Assembly: GCF_032062135.1 (NCBI RefSeq)
Contig: NC_092859.1
Coordinates: forward strand, 23,535,126 to 23,599,125
DNA: 64,000 bases
Direction of reading: 5' to 3'
Origin: Pyxicephalus adspersus
Taxonomy: Eukaryota > Chordata > Amphibia > Anura > Pyxicephalidae
The notes below the pieces were generated by a model. That model was not told the DNA's origin. It did no database searches and saw only the letters and a program-made list of their open reading frames with translations. Shown one piece after another: positions 37,032 through 48,332 of this stretch (its first letter is position 1; each line of letters opens with the position of its first letter). The position numbers and the translations under genes were made by a program.

Positions 37032-38592
37032 ATGGCATCTGCTGCCGGTTTAAGAAAGGAGCTGGAATGTTCTATCTGTCTGAATATTTACACCGATCCT
37101 GTAATGCTAAAATGTGGACATAACTATTGCAGGGAATGTATTGATCGTGTGTTGAATACACAAAAGCAAAGTTTTTTCTGTCCGGAATGCAGAGAAGAGT
37201 TTCGGGAGCGGCCTACGCTGCACAAGAACATAACGCTGCGTAACATAGTTGAGAATTTCGTGAATACTCAGCCGGATCCAGAGGGGAGCAGAATATTTTG
37301 TTCTCACTGTGTTGACTCTCCTGTAGCCGCCGTTAAGTCCTGTCTGCATTGTGAAGTGTCTTTGTGTGATAAACACCTGAGTGTTCACAAAAGGTCACCA
37401 GAACACGTCTTATCTGATCCCACCACTACCCTGGAGAACAGGAAATGTTCCATCCATAAGAAGATCCTGGAATATTACTGCACTGAGGACTCTGCATGTA
37501 TCTGTGTGTCCTGCTGTCTGATCGGGGAACACAAAGGACATCAGATGGAATCATTGGAGGAGGCCTCTGAGCAAAAGAAGAAGAAAATGAGAAATGTTCT
37601 GCAGAAAATGGCGACAGAGAAAGAGGAGATTGAGGAAAAAGTTCGGAGTCTTGAGAAACATGGGGTGAAAGTTAAAACTAAAGCAGCTGGTGAACGAGAA
37701 AAAGTCACTGCCTTGTTTAAAGACCTCATAAGACAGCTGGAAGAACTAGAGAAGAAAATCCTGAGTGAGATTTCCAGCCAAGAAAAGCAACTTTCTTTCT
37801 CTAACTCTGATCAGATCCAGCGGCTGGAAATCAAGAAGGACGAGCTGTCAAGGAAGATACGTCACATTGAGGAGTTGTGTACCATGGTGGACCCAATGAC
37901 TATCCTAAATGAATCGGAAATACCTGACTTCTGTGATTCCAAGAAGGACAAAGATGGACATGATAACCTCCTCCATGATCTGGATGTGGTTGGAATCTCA
38001 TACTCATTACACACAGGTTTATTTAATTTAATAACCGGGGTAAATAAAGGAATCTGTGCGGAGAAAGCTTCAGACATTTTATTAGATGTAAACACAGCCA
38101 GTGTTAAACTATATATTAGATAACAAAAAAACTGTATCCTGGTCAGAGATAAGCCAGAATCGCACAGTAACATCAAAAAGATTTCAGTTTTACCCCCAGG
38201 TAATGAGCAGTCAAAGTGTCTCCTCTGGGCGATATTACTGGGAGTTGGATGTTGAGGGTTCAGAGAGTTGGAGAATTGGATTGTGTTACCCCAGTATGGA
38301 CAGGACAGGAGATAAATCACAAATTGGAAATAATGACAAATTCTGGGGTCTGTACAGGGTTAACAGACAATATGCAGTGGTATACAATGGTAACGTCATC
38401 CATTTACCGGCCATTATCTTCAGTGGCAGAGTCAGAATATATCTGGATTATGAGGCCGGACAGATCTCTTTTTATGATCTGTGTCACCCAGTTCGTCACC
38501 TCCACACCCTCACAGCCACCTTTTCTGAACCCCCCCATGTTGTGTTTGGTGTATGGAAAGGTAGTATAAAAGTATTTGGGGATATTAGTTAG
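37032..38592 (+). pseudogene. TRIM B: frameshifted copy of TRIM A
   Basis: Nearly identical to TRIM A through RING, both B-boxes and coiled coil, but an AT dinucleotide is lost from an (AT)4 run at about 38111-38118 where PRY begins. The frame then meets TAA at 38121-38123, giving a 363-aa RING/B-box/coiled-coil protein without SPRY. The SPRY frame continues open to the stop at 38590-38592 but has no ATG at its start. Translation of the 363-aa form is possible and could act as a dominant-negative partner through the coiled coil, which is inference. The copy keeps the paralogue-like residues Asp, Leu, Phe and Gly where TRIM A is derived. An AATAAA lies at 38635-38640. An assembly error in the AT run cannot be excluded. 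Confidence 0.85.
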
Positions 38593-40056
38593 AGGTGAGT
38601 TAGAGGTGAGAAACTCAGCCAATATTAATTGTCAAATAAACCAATAAAAAAGCAGGACTAAGAATTTTTAAAAGGGAAAGATGTAATGAGATACTAAGCG
38701 GTACACAAAAAAGTTTCAGTAGCAACATACAGGTGAAAGGAGAGAGATATTTACAGAGCTTGTAATAAAAATAATTGCAAGTGAATTTAAAATGGTTGGA
38801 AGGGTGGAAAGTCAACTCATGGCTGATGGGTGACCACTGGTAGCCTAATTACCTGCCACTTATACACCATCAACATATAAGCCCAAGCAATTATATTAGA
38901 TTATAAATACCAATCACGGATACTGATCTCCTTCCTCACCAGTCTCATTTAGCATGCTGACTCTGGCAGTCCCATTTGCATTTCTGTAACTTTTAGCACT
39001 TTTCTGATTATATATAAATCTCTGGCAGTTTCCTTAGCTAGGTGTTTGCATTGTTGTGCATTGACGTTGTGTTTTTGATGATTTTATTCTATAAGTAATA
39101 TTAGGTTGTTTACTAGCTCAATGTTGCATTATATTTAGATAACAATCCCTCCTGACCCTCTATTACTCTACCAGGCAACCACATTATCACCGATCGGTTA
39201 TCACCCTACAGGAGGTGGGCACATAGCAGCTGACAGCATTCCTCCATGTGAAAATACTATACTATACTACTAAAATCTTTTGTATATTTTTACTTGTGAT
39301 AAACTCTGAAAACTTTTCAACATTGACTTTTGAAAATTTCAAAAAATTTGGGTCCCGTTCTATGTGACACTCAGCCTATTGCTACTTTGATGTCAGGAAG
39401 TAAAAAATCTAATAAAGACTTTATTATGATGATATTTTGTGTAATTCATTATTTGTTTTACTGTTATTACAGGAAAGACTTGCTGAGACCACAATGAGCA
39501 TCATAACACATAATATAGTAACGCACTGTATATGTGTTGCCATAAATCATCAGTTGCACACATTTAAAATTCAATGTTATGCACCCATAAAACCACATCA
39601 CAGATGCAAATACTTTGTGGTTTGAAGGATCGCACCGGATACATTTTTTGTACATTGAGTTGTATTGACAGCCTGTAAGGTCTCAGCAAAGCCAACTGCC
39701 AAAATGAACTCCCATGCATGGGTGCGGGAGTTACATATCTCCGGTCCAGCCAATCAAGAAGGCCGAAGCTCCTGAACCCTTGGAGGAGCAAGAAGAGTTT
39801 ATTAAAAAATGTATTTAAAAAAAGGTAGGTAAGTTTGTTTTATTGCTGATGACTTCCATCTGCAGTAAAGATTTTGCCTGATCACATTTTTTATAGTAAC
39901 TTTAGTACAACTTTTAATAGCACCATAGCTTTATCTATTTATTAGCACCAGAGTGCCTCCAGGACCACTTGTCAATTCACAAGCAGCACTCAATTACTCC
40001 CTGGCCTAGGACAAGCAAACAAAATCACTTTCATAATTAATTCCTCTTTATGAATA

Positions 40057-40551
40057 CAGGTAGTCCCCGGGTCACATATGAGATAGGGACTGTAGGTTTG
40101 TTCTTAACTTGAATTTGTATGTAAGTCGGAACAGGTACAATGTTTTAATAAATGCAATTAAGACAGATGTTTGCCTCAACAGCAGCATAGTGTCAGTTAC
40201 TGTAGAAAATCCTCACTGTGAGCTAATCACAAACAAAGCAAAAAAAAAAAAAAAAACTTCATAGAGCCTAGACATTCATTAACTTCCGGAGCAAGCTGTG
40301 CTTTCATATGCAAAAAGAAACTTAAGAGTTTGTCTTGGTCACTAAAGAAATACAAGATGTTGCAGAAGAGCTCGTCCTTAAGATCGCCCACAACCTCAGC
40401 TGTGTTTAGCAAAAGATTTCTTCTGCAAGTCATGCAAACCGCCCCCATCCACCCAAATAAGCCTCCGTCCTGCACACAAGCGAGCAGGGAAGCCCTGTTC
40501 GTATCTAGGAGTCATCTGTATGTCAGATGTCCTTAACTTGGGGACTACCTA
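40057..40551. mobile_element. pogo/Tigger-like MITE in duplication unit 2
   Basis: Starts caggtagtccccgggtca after TA and ends cttggggactacctata. It is the duplicate of 35994-36487, with a longer poly-A run inside (about 40239-40256). Confidence 0.6.
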
Positions 40552-41892
40552 TAACCAACATTCATCCATCCATCTCCAAGACCACAATAGGAGGTCACTA
40601 TCATTCTCTTCAAGAATCCAGCTGTCCACCGTTGGTTCTACATCAAGTAGCAGCTATAGAGGTTTCCTCAGAGCACTGCACTGTAGAGAGGGGGTTAGCC
40701 TTTCCTACCTCAACATTACCTTGCCATATTCTGCAATGTGCGTGTTAAGCTGTAAAATGCTTTTAAAGCTTTGCTGTCAGTTTGACAACCTGTATGAGGG
40801 GTGCAATTTACAGCAGTCAAAACAACAGTAAAACTTTAGTGTTTACATTGAGAGGTCTTCTCTTCCACCAGTCTGCAGTGCTGGGTGTGATTGCTGGTAG
40901 CTTCTTGCCTAAGATCTTTTTTATAGGTATACATTTTGTTTCAGTGGTATGATTTGAACACCTTCATGTTAACAATAACCTTTCAAACATTGCAGTCAAC
41001 TTGTTGTTCTTACCAGGAGTGGGGTTTGAACTCATGGGATTTATCCAGTGAATGTTAATACCAATACCTTACCCAAGGAAGGGTTGAATATTTTTATGTT
41101 ACCTAGAAAGGGTTTACTTCTACTACTTATTTTTAAAGCCAAAAATTGGATTCAGTCTGTGCCTCCTACCAGAAGTGAGATCCAAACTCATGGATATGGG
41201 CATGGGCATGGTAGTGACCTAGGTGTGTGTTCACCTGCAGAAGGTAAAACACAGGTAACCAGACTGGATGGATTGTAGTAGAGCTTTGAAAATACAGAGG
41301 GTGGATGGACAGAAAAATAAATCCTTTTCCATGTATGACTGCTCCCATGTATGTATTTTACCTGTTTATTTATCTGTTTGCCTGGGTTTTACCTTTGGAC
41401 ACAAGATATGTATAAATGATGGCTAATCTGTAAATTATCTAATCCTAATGGTCCTCACATCATATATCTGTTGGTGGATCTAAATGTCAGTGTGCAAATA
41501 AATTGCATAGTGAATGATGTCTTAGTGTGCAAGCAGACAACATGGCATGCAAGATATATATGTGGACCTGTTTTTTTTAATTAAGACACAACATTTATTT
41601 TGTCACTTAAAGCAGAGAAGAAAGGGTTAATCACAGTTTAAGAAATTAAAAAGTTTCAGAAGCTCTTGTGATAACAGGCTTGGCCCAGAGATCCCTTTCC
41701 TGCCGAGGTCAGCGAGCATGCGTATTGTGTTGGTGGACTCCAGCCAGAAAGGAAGAGATTCCACAGACTGAGAATAAGAGTACGGGAACTGATTGATATG
41801 GTAAGGACCTGGATCAGAAAGGGGCCTGAAAATTGGGGGAGGATAGATAGAGGAAAGAGGAGAGGACTCACTGTGGTATACCACTGGATAGA

Positions 41893-43143
41893 ATTCTCAG
41901 TATCTGTCCTTATTCTGTATGTATGGACTCTGCATAGTAATACTTCTCTTGTCCTGTATTCTGGGTGTAATNNNNNNNNNNNNNNNNNNNNNNNNNNNNN
42001 NNNNNNNNNNNNNNNNNNNNNNNNNNNNNNNNNNNNNNNNNNNNNNNNNNNNNNNNNNNNNNNNNNNNNNNNNNNNNNNNNNNNNNNNNNNNNNNNNNNN
42101 NNNNNNNNNNNNNNNNNNNNNNNNNNNNNNNNNNNNNNNNNNNNNNNNNNNNNNNNNNNNNNNNNNNNNNNNNNNNNNNNNNNNNNNNNNNNNNNNNNNN
42201 NNNNNNNNNNNNNNNNNNNNNNNNNNNNNNNNNNNNNNNNNNNNNNNNNNNNNNNNNNNNNNNNNNNNNNNNNNNNNNNNNNNNNNNNNNNNNNNNNNNN
42301 NNNNNNNNNNNNNNNNNNNNNNNNNNNNNNNNNNNNNNNNNNNNNNNNNNNNNNNNNNNNNNNNNNNNNNNNNNNNNNNNNNNNNNNNNNNNNNNNNNNN
42401 NNNNNNNNNNNNNNNNNNNNNNNNNNNNNNNNNNNNNNNNNNNNNNNNNNNNNNNNNNNNNNNNNNNNNNNNNNNNNNNNNNNNNNNNNNNNNNNNNNNN
42501 NNNNNNNNNNNNNNNNNNNNNNNNNNNNNNNNNNNNNNNNNNNNNNNNNNNNNNNNNNNNNNNNNNNNNNNNNNNNNNNNNNNNNNNNNNNNNNNNNNNN
42601 NNNNNNNNNNNNNNNNNNNNNNNNNNNNNNNNNNNNNNNNNNNNNNNNNNNNNNCTTCTCTTATCCTGTACTCTGGGTGTAATTCTCAGTATCTGTCCAG
42701 TGTCTGTATTTATGGACTCTGCACAGTAATACTTCTCTTGTCCCATATGTTGAGTATAATTCTCAGTATCAGTTCTTATTCTGTATGTGTGGACTCCACA
42801 CAGTAATGCTTCCCTTTTGCTGTATTCTGGGTGTAATTCTCAGTATCAGTTCTTATTCTGTATGTATGGACTCTGCACAGTAATACTTCTCTTGCCCTAT
42901 ATGTTGAGTATAATTCTCAGTATTAGTCCTTATTCTGTATGTATGGACTCCGCACAGTAATACTTCTCTTCTTCTGTATGCTGGGTGTAATTCTCAGTAT
43001 CTGTCCTTATTCTGTATGTATGGACTCTGCACAGTAATACTTCTCTTCTCCTGTATGCTTGGTGTAATTCTCAGTATCGGTTCCTATTCTGTATGTATGG
43101 ACTCCGCACACTACTGCTCCTCTTGTTTTCTATGCAAACATGC
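41893..43143 (+). repeat. 77-bp minisatellite, interrupted by assembly gap
   Basis: Units start at 41893, and after the gap at 42682, 42759, 42836, 42913, 42990 and 43067, exactly 77 bp apart with no indels. Each starts attctcagtatctgtcc and contains tgtatgtatggactctgcac. Ends alternate between gggtgta and gagtata in part of the array, suggesting a 154-bp dimer. Confidence 0.92.
41972..42654. other. assembly gap (683 N)
   Basis: Run of N inside the minisatellite. The distance between unit starts on either side (789 bp) is not a multiple of 77, so the length is either an estimate or hides an irregular unit. Confidence 0.98.
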
Positions 43144-43469
43144 CCAAGGTCCAGGTGTGCAATGGACAGGGAGGGTCTCTGCTCTGATTCATGTGTGAGT
43201 TAAGGAGTGCCTTACCATTTACCTTTGCTGTCTACATATTGAAGCACCCAGCACAACCATTCTTTTTTACCTAACAATAACTAGAAATAGTTTTTACAAT
43301 TTGGCTTTTAGTGCTGACCATATTAACAAACAAAGGTAATATATACAAAACCATCATGTGCTTCCCAGCATAAAAAAACAAACATTTAATCTAATAGACT
43401 ATTTTGTAGATGATCTCCCATTTTGTATGATCTGTATCCCTTTGTATATCTACTTCCATGACTTCAGCA

Positions 43470-43476
43470 TGAGTCA
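43470..43476 (+). promoter_or_regulatory. AP-1-like TGAGTCA upstream of TRIM C
   Basis: TGAGTCA followed by CA and, a few bases later, TCCGCCTC; 93 nt before the ATG. The same block precedes TRIM E (92 nt) and TRIM F (69 nt). Confidence 0.45.
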
Positions 43477-43568
43477 CAATCTCCGCCTCATCCAAGCTTC
43501 TGTAAACACTTGCAGTATGCTTTGTGTGTTAGAGGCTTTAACATTAACTCCATCATCTGCTTTCAGTG

Positions 43569-44993
43569 ATGGCGTCCTATGATCTGAGAGAGGAGCTGAA
43601 ATGTCCCATTTGTTGGGAGATTTATAAAGACCCTGTAAGCCTGAAATGTGGACACAGTTTCTGCCAGGATTGTATCACCCGTCAGCTGATCACACAGAAG
43701 GGATCCGGGTGTTATTCTTGTCCTCAGTGCAAACAAGAGTCCCAGGAATGGCCTACGCTACACAGCAACATTGCTCTGCGCAACATATCCGAACACTTCT
43801 TATCCAAACCCTGCCTGGGAAATCAGCAATGCTCCATCCATAAACTGGACCTGAAATTTTACTGCCCTCAGGACGCTGCCTGTATCTGTGATCAGTGCTC
43901 AGAAGATGAACATCAGGGGCACCAAATGGAATCACTGGAGGAAGCCTCCAAAAAGAAGAAGGAGAAGCTGAAAAATGTGCACCAGAAATTGATGAGAGAG
44001 AAGGAGCAAACAGAGAACAGAGCTCAGAGTTTGCAGGAACGCAGGAGGAAAGTAGAAGAAAAAGCAAGTGGTGAAAAAGAGAAAATCACGGCTCTGTTCA
44101 GAGACCTTAGAAGACAGTTGGATGACTTGGAGATAAAAGTCCAAAGTGAGATCTCTATGGAGGCAGAGCAGGTCTTGGTCTTAGTTTCCAATCTCATTGA
44201 TCAGCTGGTGATAAAAAAGGGGGAATTGTCCAGGAAGATGCGGGACATTGACCGGGAACTGAGTAACATGACCGATCCATTGACTGTTCTGCAAGAATCA
44301 GACATAGGTGACTTGTATGACACCGAGAATGGAGATAATGAGGAACAAGGGAGACCTGAAGTGGGTGATCTGGATATGGATAGGATTTTGCACACATTAC
44401 AAATGGGTGTATCCCAAATAACAGGGGTATCGGTGTGTTTATATCTACAGGAAGCTGCAGACATATTACTTTATATAAACACAGCTAATAATGATCTACA
44501 GATATCGGATGACATGAAAACTGCATCCTATTCACCCAACCAGAATCGCCCCAAAATACCAGAGAGGTTTCAGGATTATACCCAAGTTATAGGCAGTCAA
44601 AGCTTTTCTTCAGGACGACATTACTGGGAAGTGGACGTTGGAGGGTCAGAGTATTGGAGTATTGGAATGTGTTACTCCAGTATAGACCGTGGGGGATATC
44701 AGTCCCAGATTGAGTGTAATGAGAACGCCTGGTGTTTACGTAGGAGTGGTGATCGGTATTGTGCGATACATGACAGTACCAGGAGCTGGGTGCCTAACAA
44801 TATACCTACTGATAAAGTCAGGATATATCTGGATTATCAGGCCGGAAGGATCTCCTTTTATGCCCTTTGTAACCCCATTCTACACCTTCACACCTTTACC
44901 GCCACCTTTATCGAGCCCCTTCATGCAGCATTACGTATATGGAATGGTTCTATAAAGATATCTAGCAGGGAATCTGGACATGAGGGAAATTAG
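43569..44993 (+). CDS. TRIM C: intact RING / B-box 2 / coiled-coil / PRY-SPRY protein
   Basis: A 474-aa single-exon TRIM without B-box 1. RING ligands are C12, C15, C27, H29, C32, C35, C51, C54. B-box 2 is complete at 88-118 (C88, H91, C99, D102, C107, C110, H115, H118). The coiled coil is about 125-240 and PRY-SPRY about 302-466, with WSIGMCY and LDYQAGRISFY. I take the ATG at 43569 rather than the in-frame GTG before it, because ATGGCGTCYTAYGA is shared with TRIM E. Inferred role: E3 ubiquitin ligase of the innate-immune TRIM class; target unknown. Closest relative is its own partial copy D, then E. Odd: Q192 and Y302 differ from the Leu and Asp found in D and E. Confidence 0.93.
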   Translation: MASYDLREELKCPICWEIYKDPVSLKCGHSFCQDCITRQLITQKGSGCYSCPQCKQESQEWPTLHSNIALRNISEHFLSKPCLGNQQCSIHKLDLKFYCPQDAACICDQCSEDEHQGHQMESLEEASKKKKEKLKNVHQKLMREKEQTENRAQSLQERRRKVEEKASGEKEKITALFRDLRRQLDDLEIKVQSEISMEAEQVLVLVSNLIDQLVIKKGELSRKMRDIDRELSNMTDPLTVLQESDIGDLYDTENGDNEEQGRPEVGDLDMDRILHTLQMGVSQITGVSVCLYLQEAADILLYINTANNDLQISDDMKTASYSPNQNRPKIPERFQDYTQVIGSQSFSSGRHYWEVDVGGSEYWSIGMCYSSIDRGGYQSQIECNENAWCLRRSGDRYCAIHDSTRSWVPNNIPTDKVRIYLDYQAGRISFYALCNPILHLHTFTATFIEPLHAALRIWNGSIKISSRESGHEGN

Positions 44994-45708
44994 GAGAAAA
45001 GCAAGGACCCAAGGGGGGTTGAATTAGAGGAATATTCAGCTTTTAGGATGTGGCAGTGGGCAAGGACTGCTGCCATTGCCTTTCTGGGTCTTGCATGATA
45101 AACACATTTATATGAGGTTTTTCCATTTGCCTTTAACTTGTTTGTACTTGTCCATTATGCAGGTTTGTCAAATGCAACCCCTATCTATTGCACAGCACTA
45201 TGTCATATGGTGGCACTTTATATATAAAGGTTAAATATAATAATAATAATAATATTGTTCCAATAGGACACTTGTTTTAATGACCATGGTCTCCCCACGT
45301 TGAACAGATTTCCTCCAACTCGTTGCTCTGTTTATATTGAGTATTTGTATGGTAGTGGTGGACTGGTGAGAGTGTGATGGATCTATTTCTTCTTTAAAGA
45401 GAACCTAGGCTGCTGCCTCTCTGATCATGGTGGACAAACTATTTATAAGTTGTTCTTTCCTTTATGTGAGGACTGAAGCTCACATAGCTCACATTTTTTT
45501 TAATCTTCTTCTACATGTCCTTAAAGAAGTTTGAGGTGTTTTCCAAAACAGATTACCTACATAGTACCTTTGTAATAGCTTGGTAATTAATTTCATAGAA
45601 GTTGAGGCTCCTTGTTTAAGACAGTACACCAGAAGGTGCCACAAGAGTGTGTACCAAAGAAAGACCACAAAACATGAAAAACATATATAAAACTTTTATT
45701 TATTTAAT
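43629..45708 (+). repeat. 2080-bp tandem duplication, unit 1
   Basis: Identical apart from about ten substitutions, with no indel seen, to 45709-47788. The left breakpoint is inside the RING codons of TRIM C (after about codon 20); the right end is in 3' flank at tttatttatttaat. Confidence 0.93.
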
Positions 45709-47073
45709 GACCCTGTAAGCCTGAAATGTGGACACAGTTTCTGCCAGGATTGTATCACCCGTCAGCTGATCACACAGAAGGGATCCGGGTGTTATTCTTG
45801 TCCTCAGTGCAAACAAGAGTCCCAGGAATGGCCTACGCTACACAGCAACATTGCTCTGCGCAACATATCCGAACACTTCTTATCCAAACCCTGCCTGGGA
45901 AATCAGCAATGCTCCATCCATAAACTGGACCTGAAATTTTACTGCCCTCAGGACGCTGCCTGTATCTGTGATCAGTGCTCAGAAGATGAACATCAGGGGC
46001 ACCAAATGGAATCACTGGAGGAAGCCTCCAAAAAGAAGAAGGAGAAGCTGAAAAATGTGCACCAGAAATTGATGAGAGAGAAGGAGCAAACAGAGAACAG
46101 AGCTCAGAGTTTGCAGGAACGCAGGAGGAAAGTAGAAGAAAAAGCAAGTGGTGAAAAAGAGAAAATCACGGCTCTGTTCAGAGACCTTAGAAGACAGTTG
46201 GATGACTTGGAGATAAAAGTCCTAAGTGAGATCTCTATGGAGGCAGAGCAGGTCTTGGTCTTAGTTTCCAATCTCATTGATCAGCTGGTGATAAAAAAGG
46301 GGGACCTGTCCAGGAAGATGCGGGACATTGACCGGGAACTGAGTAACATGACCGATCCATTGACTGTTCTGCAAGAATCAGACATAGGTGACTTGTATGA
46401 CACCGAGAATGGAGATAATGAGGAACAAGGGAGACCTGAAGTGGGTGATCTGGATATGGATAGGATTTTGCACACATTACAAATGGGTGTATCCCAAATA
46501 ACAGGGGTATCGGTGTGTTTATATCTACAGGAAGCTGCAGACATATTACTTGATATAAACACAGCTAATAATGATCTACAGATATCAGATGACATGAAAA
46601 CTGCATCCTATTCACCCAACCAGAATCGCCCCAAAATACCAGAGAGGTTTCAGGATTATACCCAAGTTATAGGCAGTCAAAGCTTTTCTTCAGGACGACA
46701 TTACTGGGAAGTGGACGTTGGAGGGTCAGAGTATTGGAGTATTGGAATGTGTTACTCCAGTATAGACCGTGGGGGATATCAGTCCCAGATTGAGTGTAAT
46801 GAGAACGCCTGGTGTTTACGTAGGAGTGGTGATCGGTATTGTGCGATACATGACAGTACCAGGAGCTGGGTGCCTAACAATATACCTACTGATAAAGTCA
46901 GGATATATCTGGATTATCAGGCCGGAAGGATCTCCTTTTATGCCCTTTGTAACCCAATTTTGCACCTTCACACCTTTACCGCCACCTTTATCGAGCCCCT
47001 TCATGCAGCATTACGTATATGGAATGGTTCTATAAAGATATCTAGCAGGGAATCTGGACATGAGGGAAATTAG
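45709..47073 (+). pseudogene. TRIM D: 5'-truncated copy of TRIM C
   Basis: Starts at the codons for DPVSLKCGH; the promoter, start codon and first RING zinc pair are absent. In the TRIM frame a TAA lies 18 nt upstream and no ATG occurs until 46006 (MESLEEASKKKK), in a weak context (C at -3, G at +4). From there a 355-aa coiled-coil/PRY-SPRY protein is open to 47073. It has no obvious promoter; expression would need read-through from C. It differs from C at three residues (Leu for Q192, Asp for E219, Asp for Y302) and otherwise keeps a perfect frame, so the duplication is young. A truncated but translated SPRY decoy is possible, though pseudogene is the safer call. Confidence 0.85.
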
Positions 47074-47788
47074 GAGAAAAGCAAGGACCCAAGGGGGGTT
47101 GAATTAGAGGAATATTCAGCTTTTAGGATGTGGCAGTGGGCAAGGACTGCTGCCATTGCCTTTCTGGGTCTTGCATGATAAACACATTTATATGAGGTTT
47201 TTCCATTTGCCTTTAACTTGTTTGTACTTGTCCATTATGCAGGTTTGTCAAATGCAACCCCTATCTACTGCACAGCACTATGTCATATGGTGGCACTTTA
47301 TATATAAAGGTTAAATATAATAATAATAATAATATTGTTCCAATAGGACACTTGTTTTAATGACCATGGTCTCCCCACGTTGAACAGATTTCCTCCAACT
47401 CGTTGCTCTGTTTATATTGAGTATTTGTATGGTAGTGGTGGACTGGTGAGAGTGTGATGGATCTATTTCTCCTTTAAAGAGAACCTAGGCTGCTGCCTCT
47501 CTGATCATGGTGGACAAACTATTTATAAGTTGTTCTTTCCTTTATGTGAGGACTGAAGCTCACATAGCTCACATTTTTTTTAATCTTCTTCTACATGTCC
47601 TTAAAGAAGTTTGAGGTGTTTTCCAAAACAGATTACCTACATAGTACCTTTGTAATAGCTTGGTAATTAATTTCATAGAAGTTGAGGCTCCTTGTTTAAG
47701 ACAGTACACCAGAAGGTGCCACAAGAGTGTGTACCAAAGAAAGACCACAAAACATGAAAAACATATATAAAACTTTTATTTATTTAAT
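45709..47788 (+). repeat. 2080-bp tandem duplication, unit 2
   Basis: Head-to-tail copy of 43629-45708. At its left edge the 3' flank of TRIM C runs straight into RING-coding sequence. At its right edge the same tttatttatttaat is followed by unique sequence cgcaaaag. Confidence 0.93.
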
Positions 47789-48067
47789 CGCAAAAGTGCA
47801 AAATACAACTTATTTTCAATCACTGCAATTACTGAATACATATTATACATATAATTTAGGTTGCTTCATACCTATAATAGATTATAATATACTATAAGCT
47901 GGAATCTATAGTTAAATGTGTTTTATAAAATAATTTTAGGAAATTGGGATGTACAATATGCAAGGCTATATTACATGTAATTCAGTATATTTGTGTTTTA
48001 ACTGTAAATAAATACATTTTGTGTATTTCAGTGCTTACTTTTTTGAGGTTATATTTATATAAATTTA

Positions 48068-48200
48068 CAGTGTTGCAGTCTGTTCTATGGGGGTGAGACT
48101 GAGAAAATCCTTTATCCTGCCTGCAGCAGATTGATCGCCTCATCTCTAGCCTAAGCAAAGTAACTAAACTGGAGCTCCAGGATGTTTTAAAAGTGGAGCT
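48068..48200 (+). repeat. dispersed ~140 bp repeat, copy 3
   Basis: Shares acagtgttgcagtctgttct, ttatcctgcctgcagcagat and tagcctaagcaaag with the copies near 9.9 and 18.5 kb. Confidence 0.65.
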
Positions 48201-48332
48201 TTTCTGAAAAAAAAGACACTGTTGCTATATTTTGTAAATCATCAACATTTTTTCTGGCAAACTTCACACATAAAAGCAATATTCATTCAGCAGCAAGCAT
48301 TTGATTACTCATTTATTTCCAGTATTCAAATA

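Larger units (their letters stand above)
36622..40690 (+). repeat. tandem duplication unit 2 carrying TRIM B
   Basis: Second head-to-tail copy of 32521-36621. It ends in the same gcactgcactgtagagag as unit 1 and then switches to unrelated sequence at about 40691. Confidence 0.9.
38593..43568. other. intergenic between TRIM B and TRIM C
   Basis: Holds the 3' flank of unit 2, unrecognised AT-rich DNA from 40.7 to 41.9 kb, the 77-bp minisatellite with the assembly gap, and 0.4 kb of 5' flank of TRIM C. Confidence 0.6.

Noticed and set aside
38101..38592. Separate SPRY-only gene downstream of TRIM B
   Set aside because: It begins without an ATG and aligns as the continuation of TRIM A after a 2-bp slip; it is the second half of a frameshifted copy.
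41798..42806. Long open frames of about 280-295 codons
   Set aside because: They are open only because they run through the 683-bp N gap in the 77-bp minisatellite.
42682..43143. CRISPR-like repeat array
   Set aside because: The whole 77-bp unit is repeated, with no unique spacers, in a vertebrate genome; it is a minisatellite.
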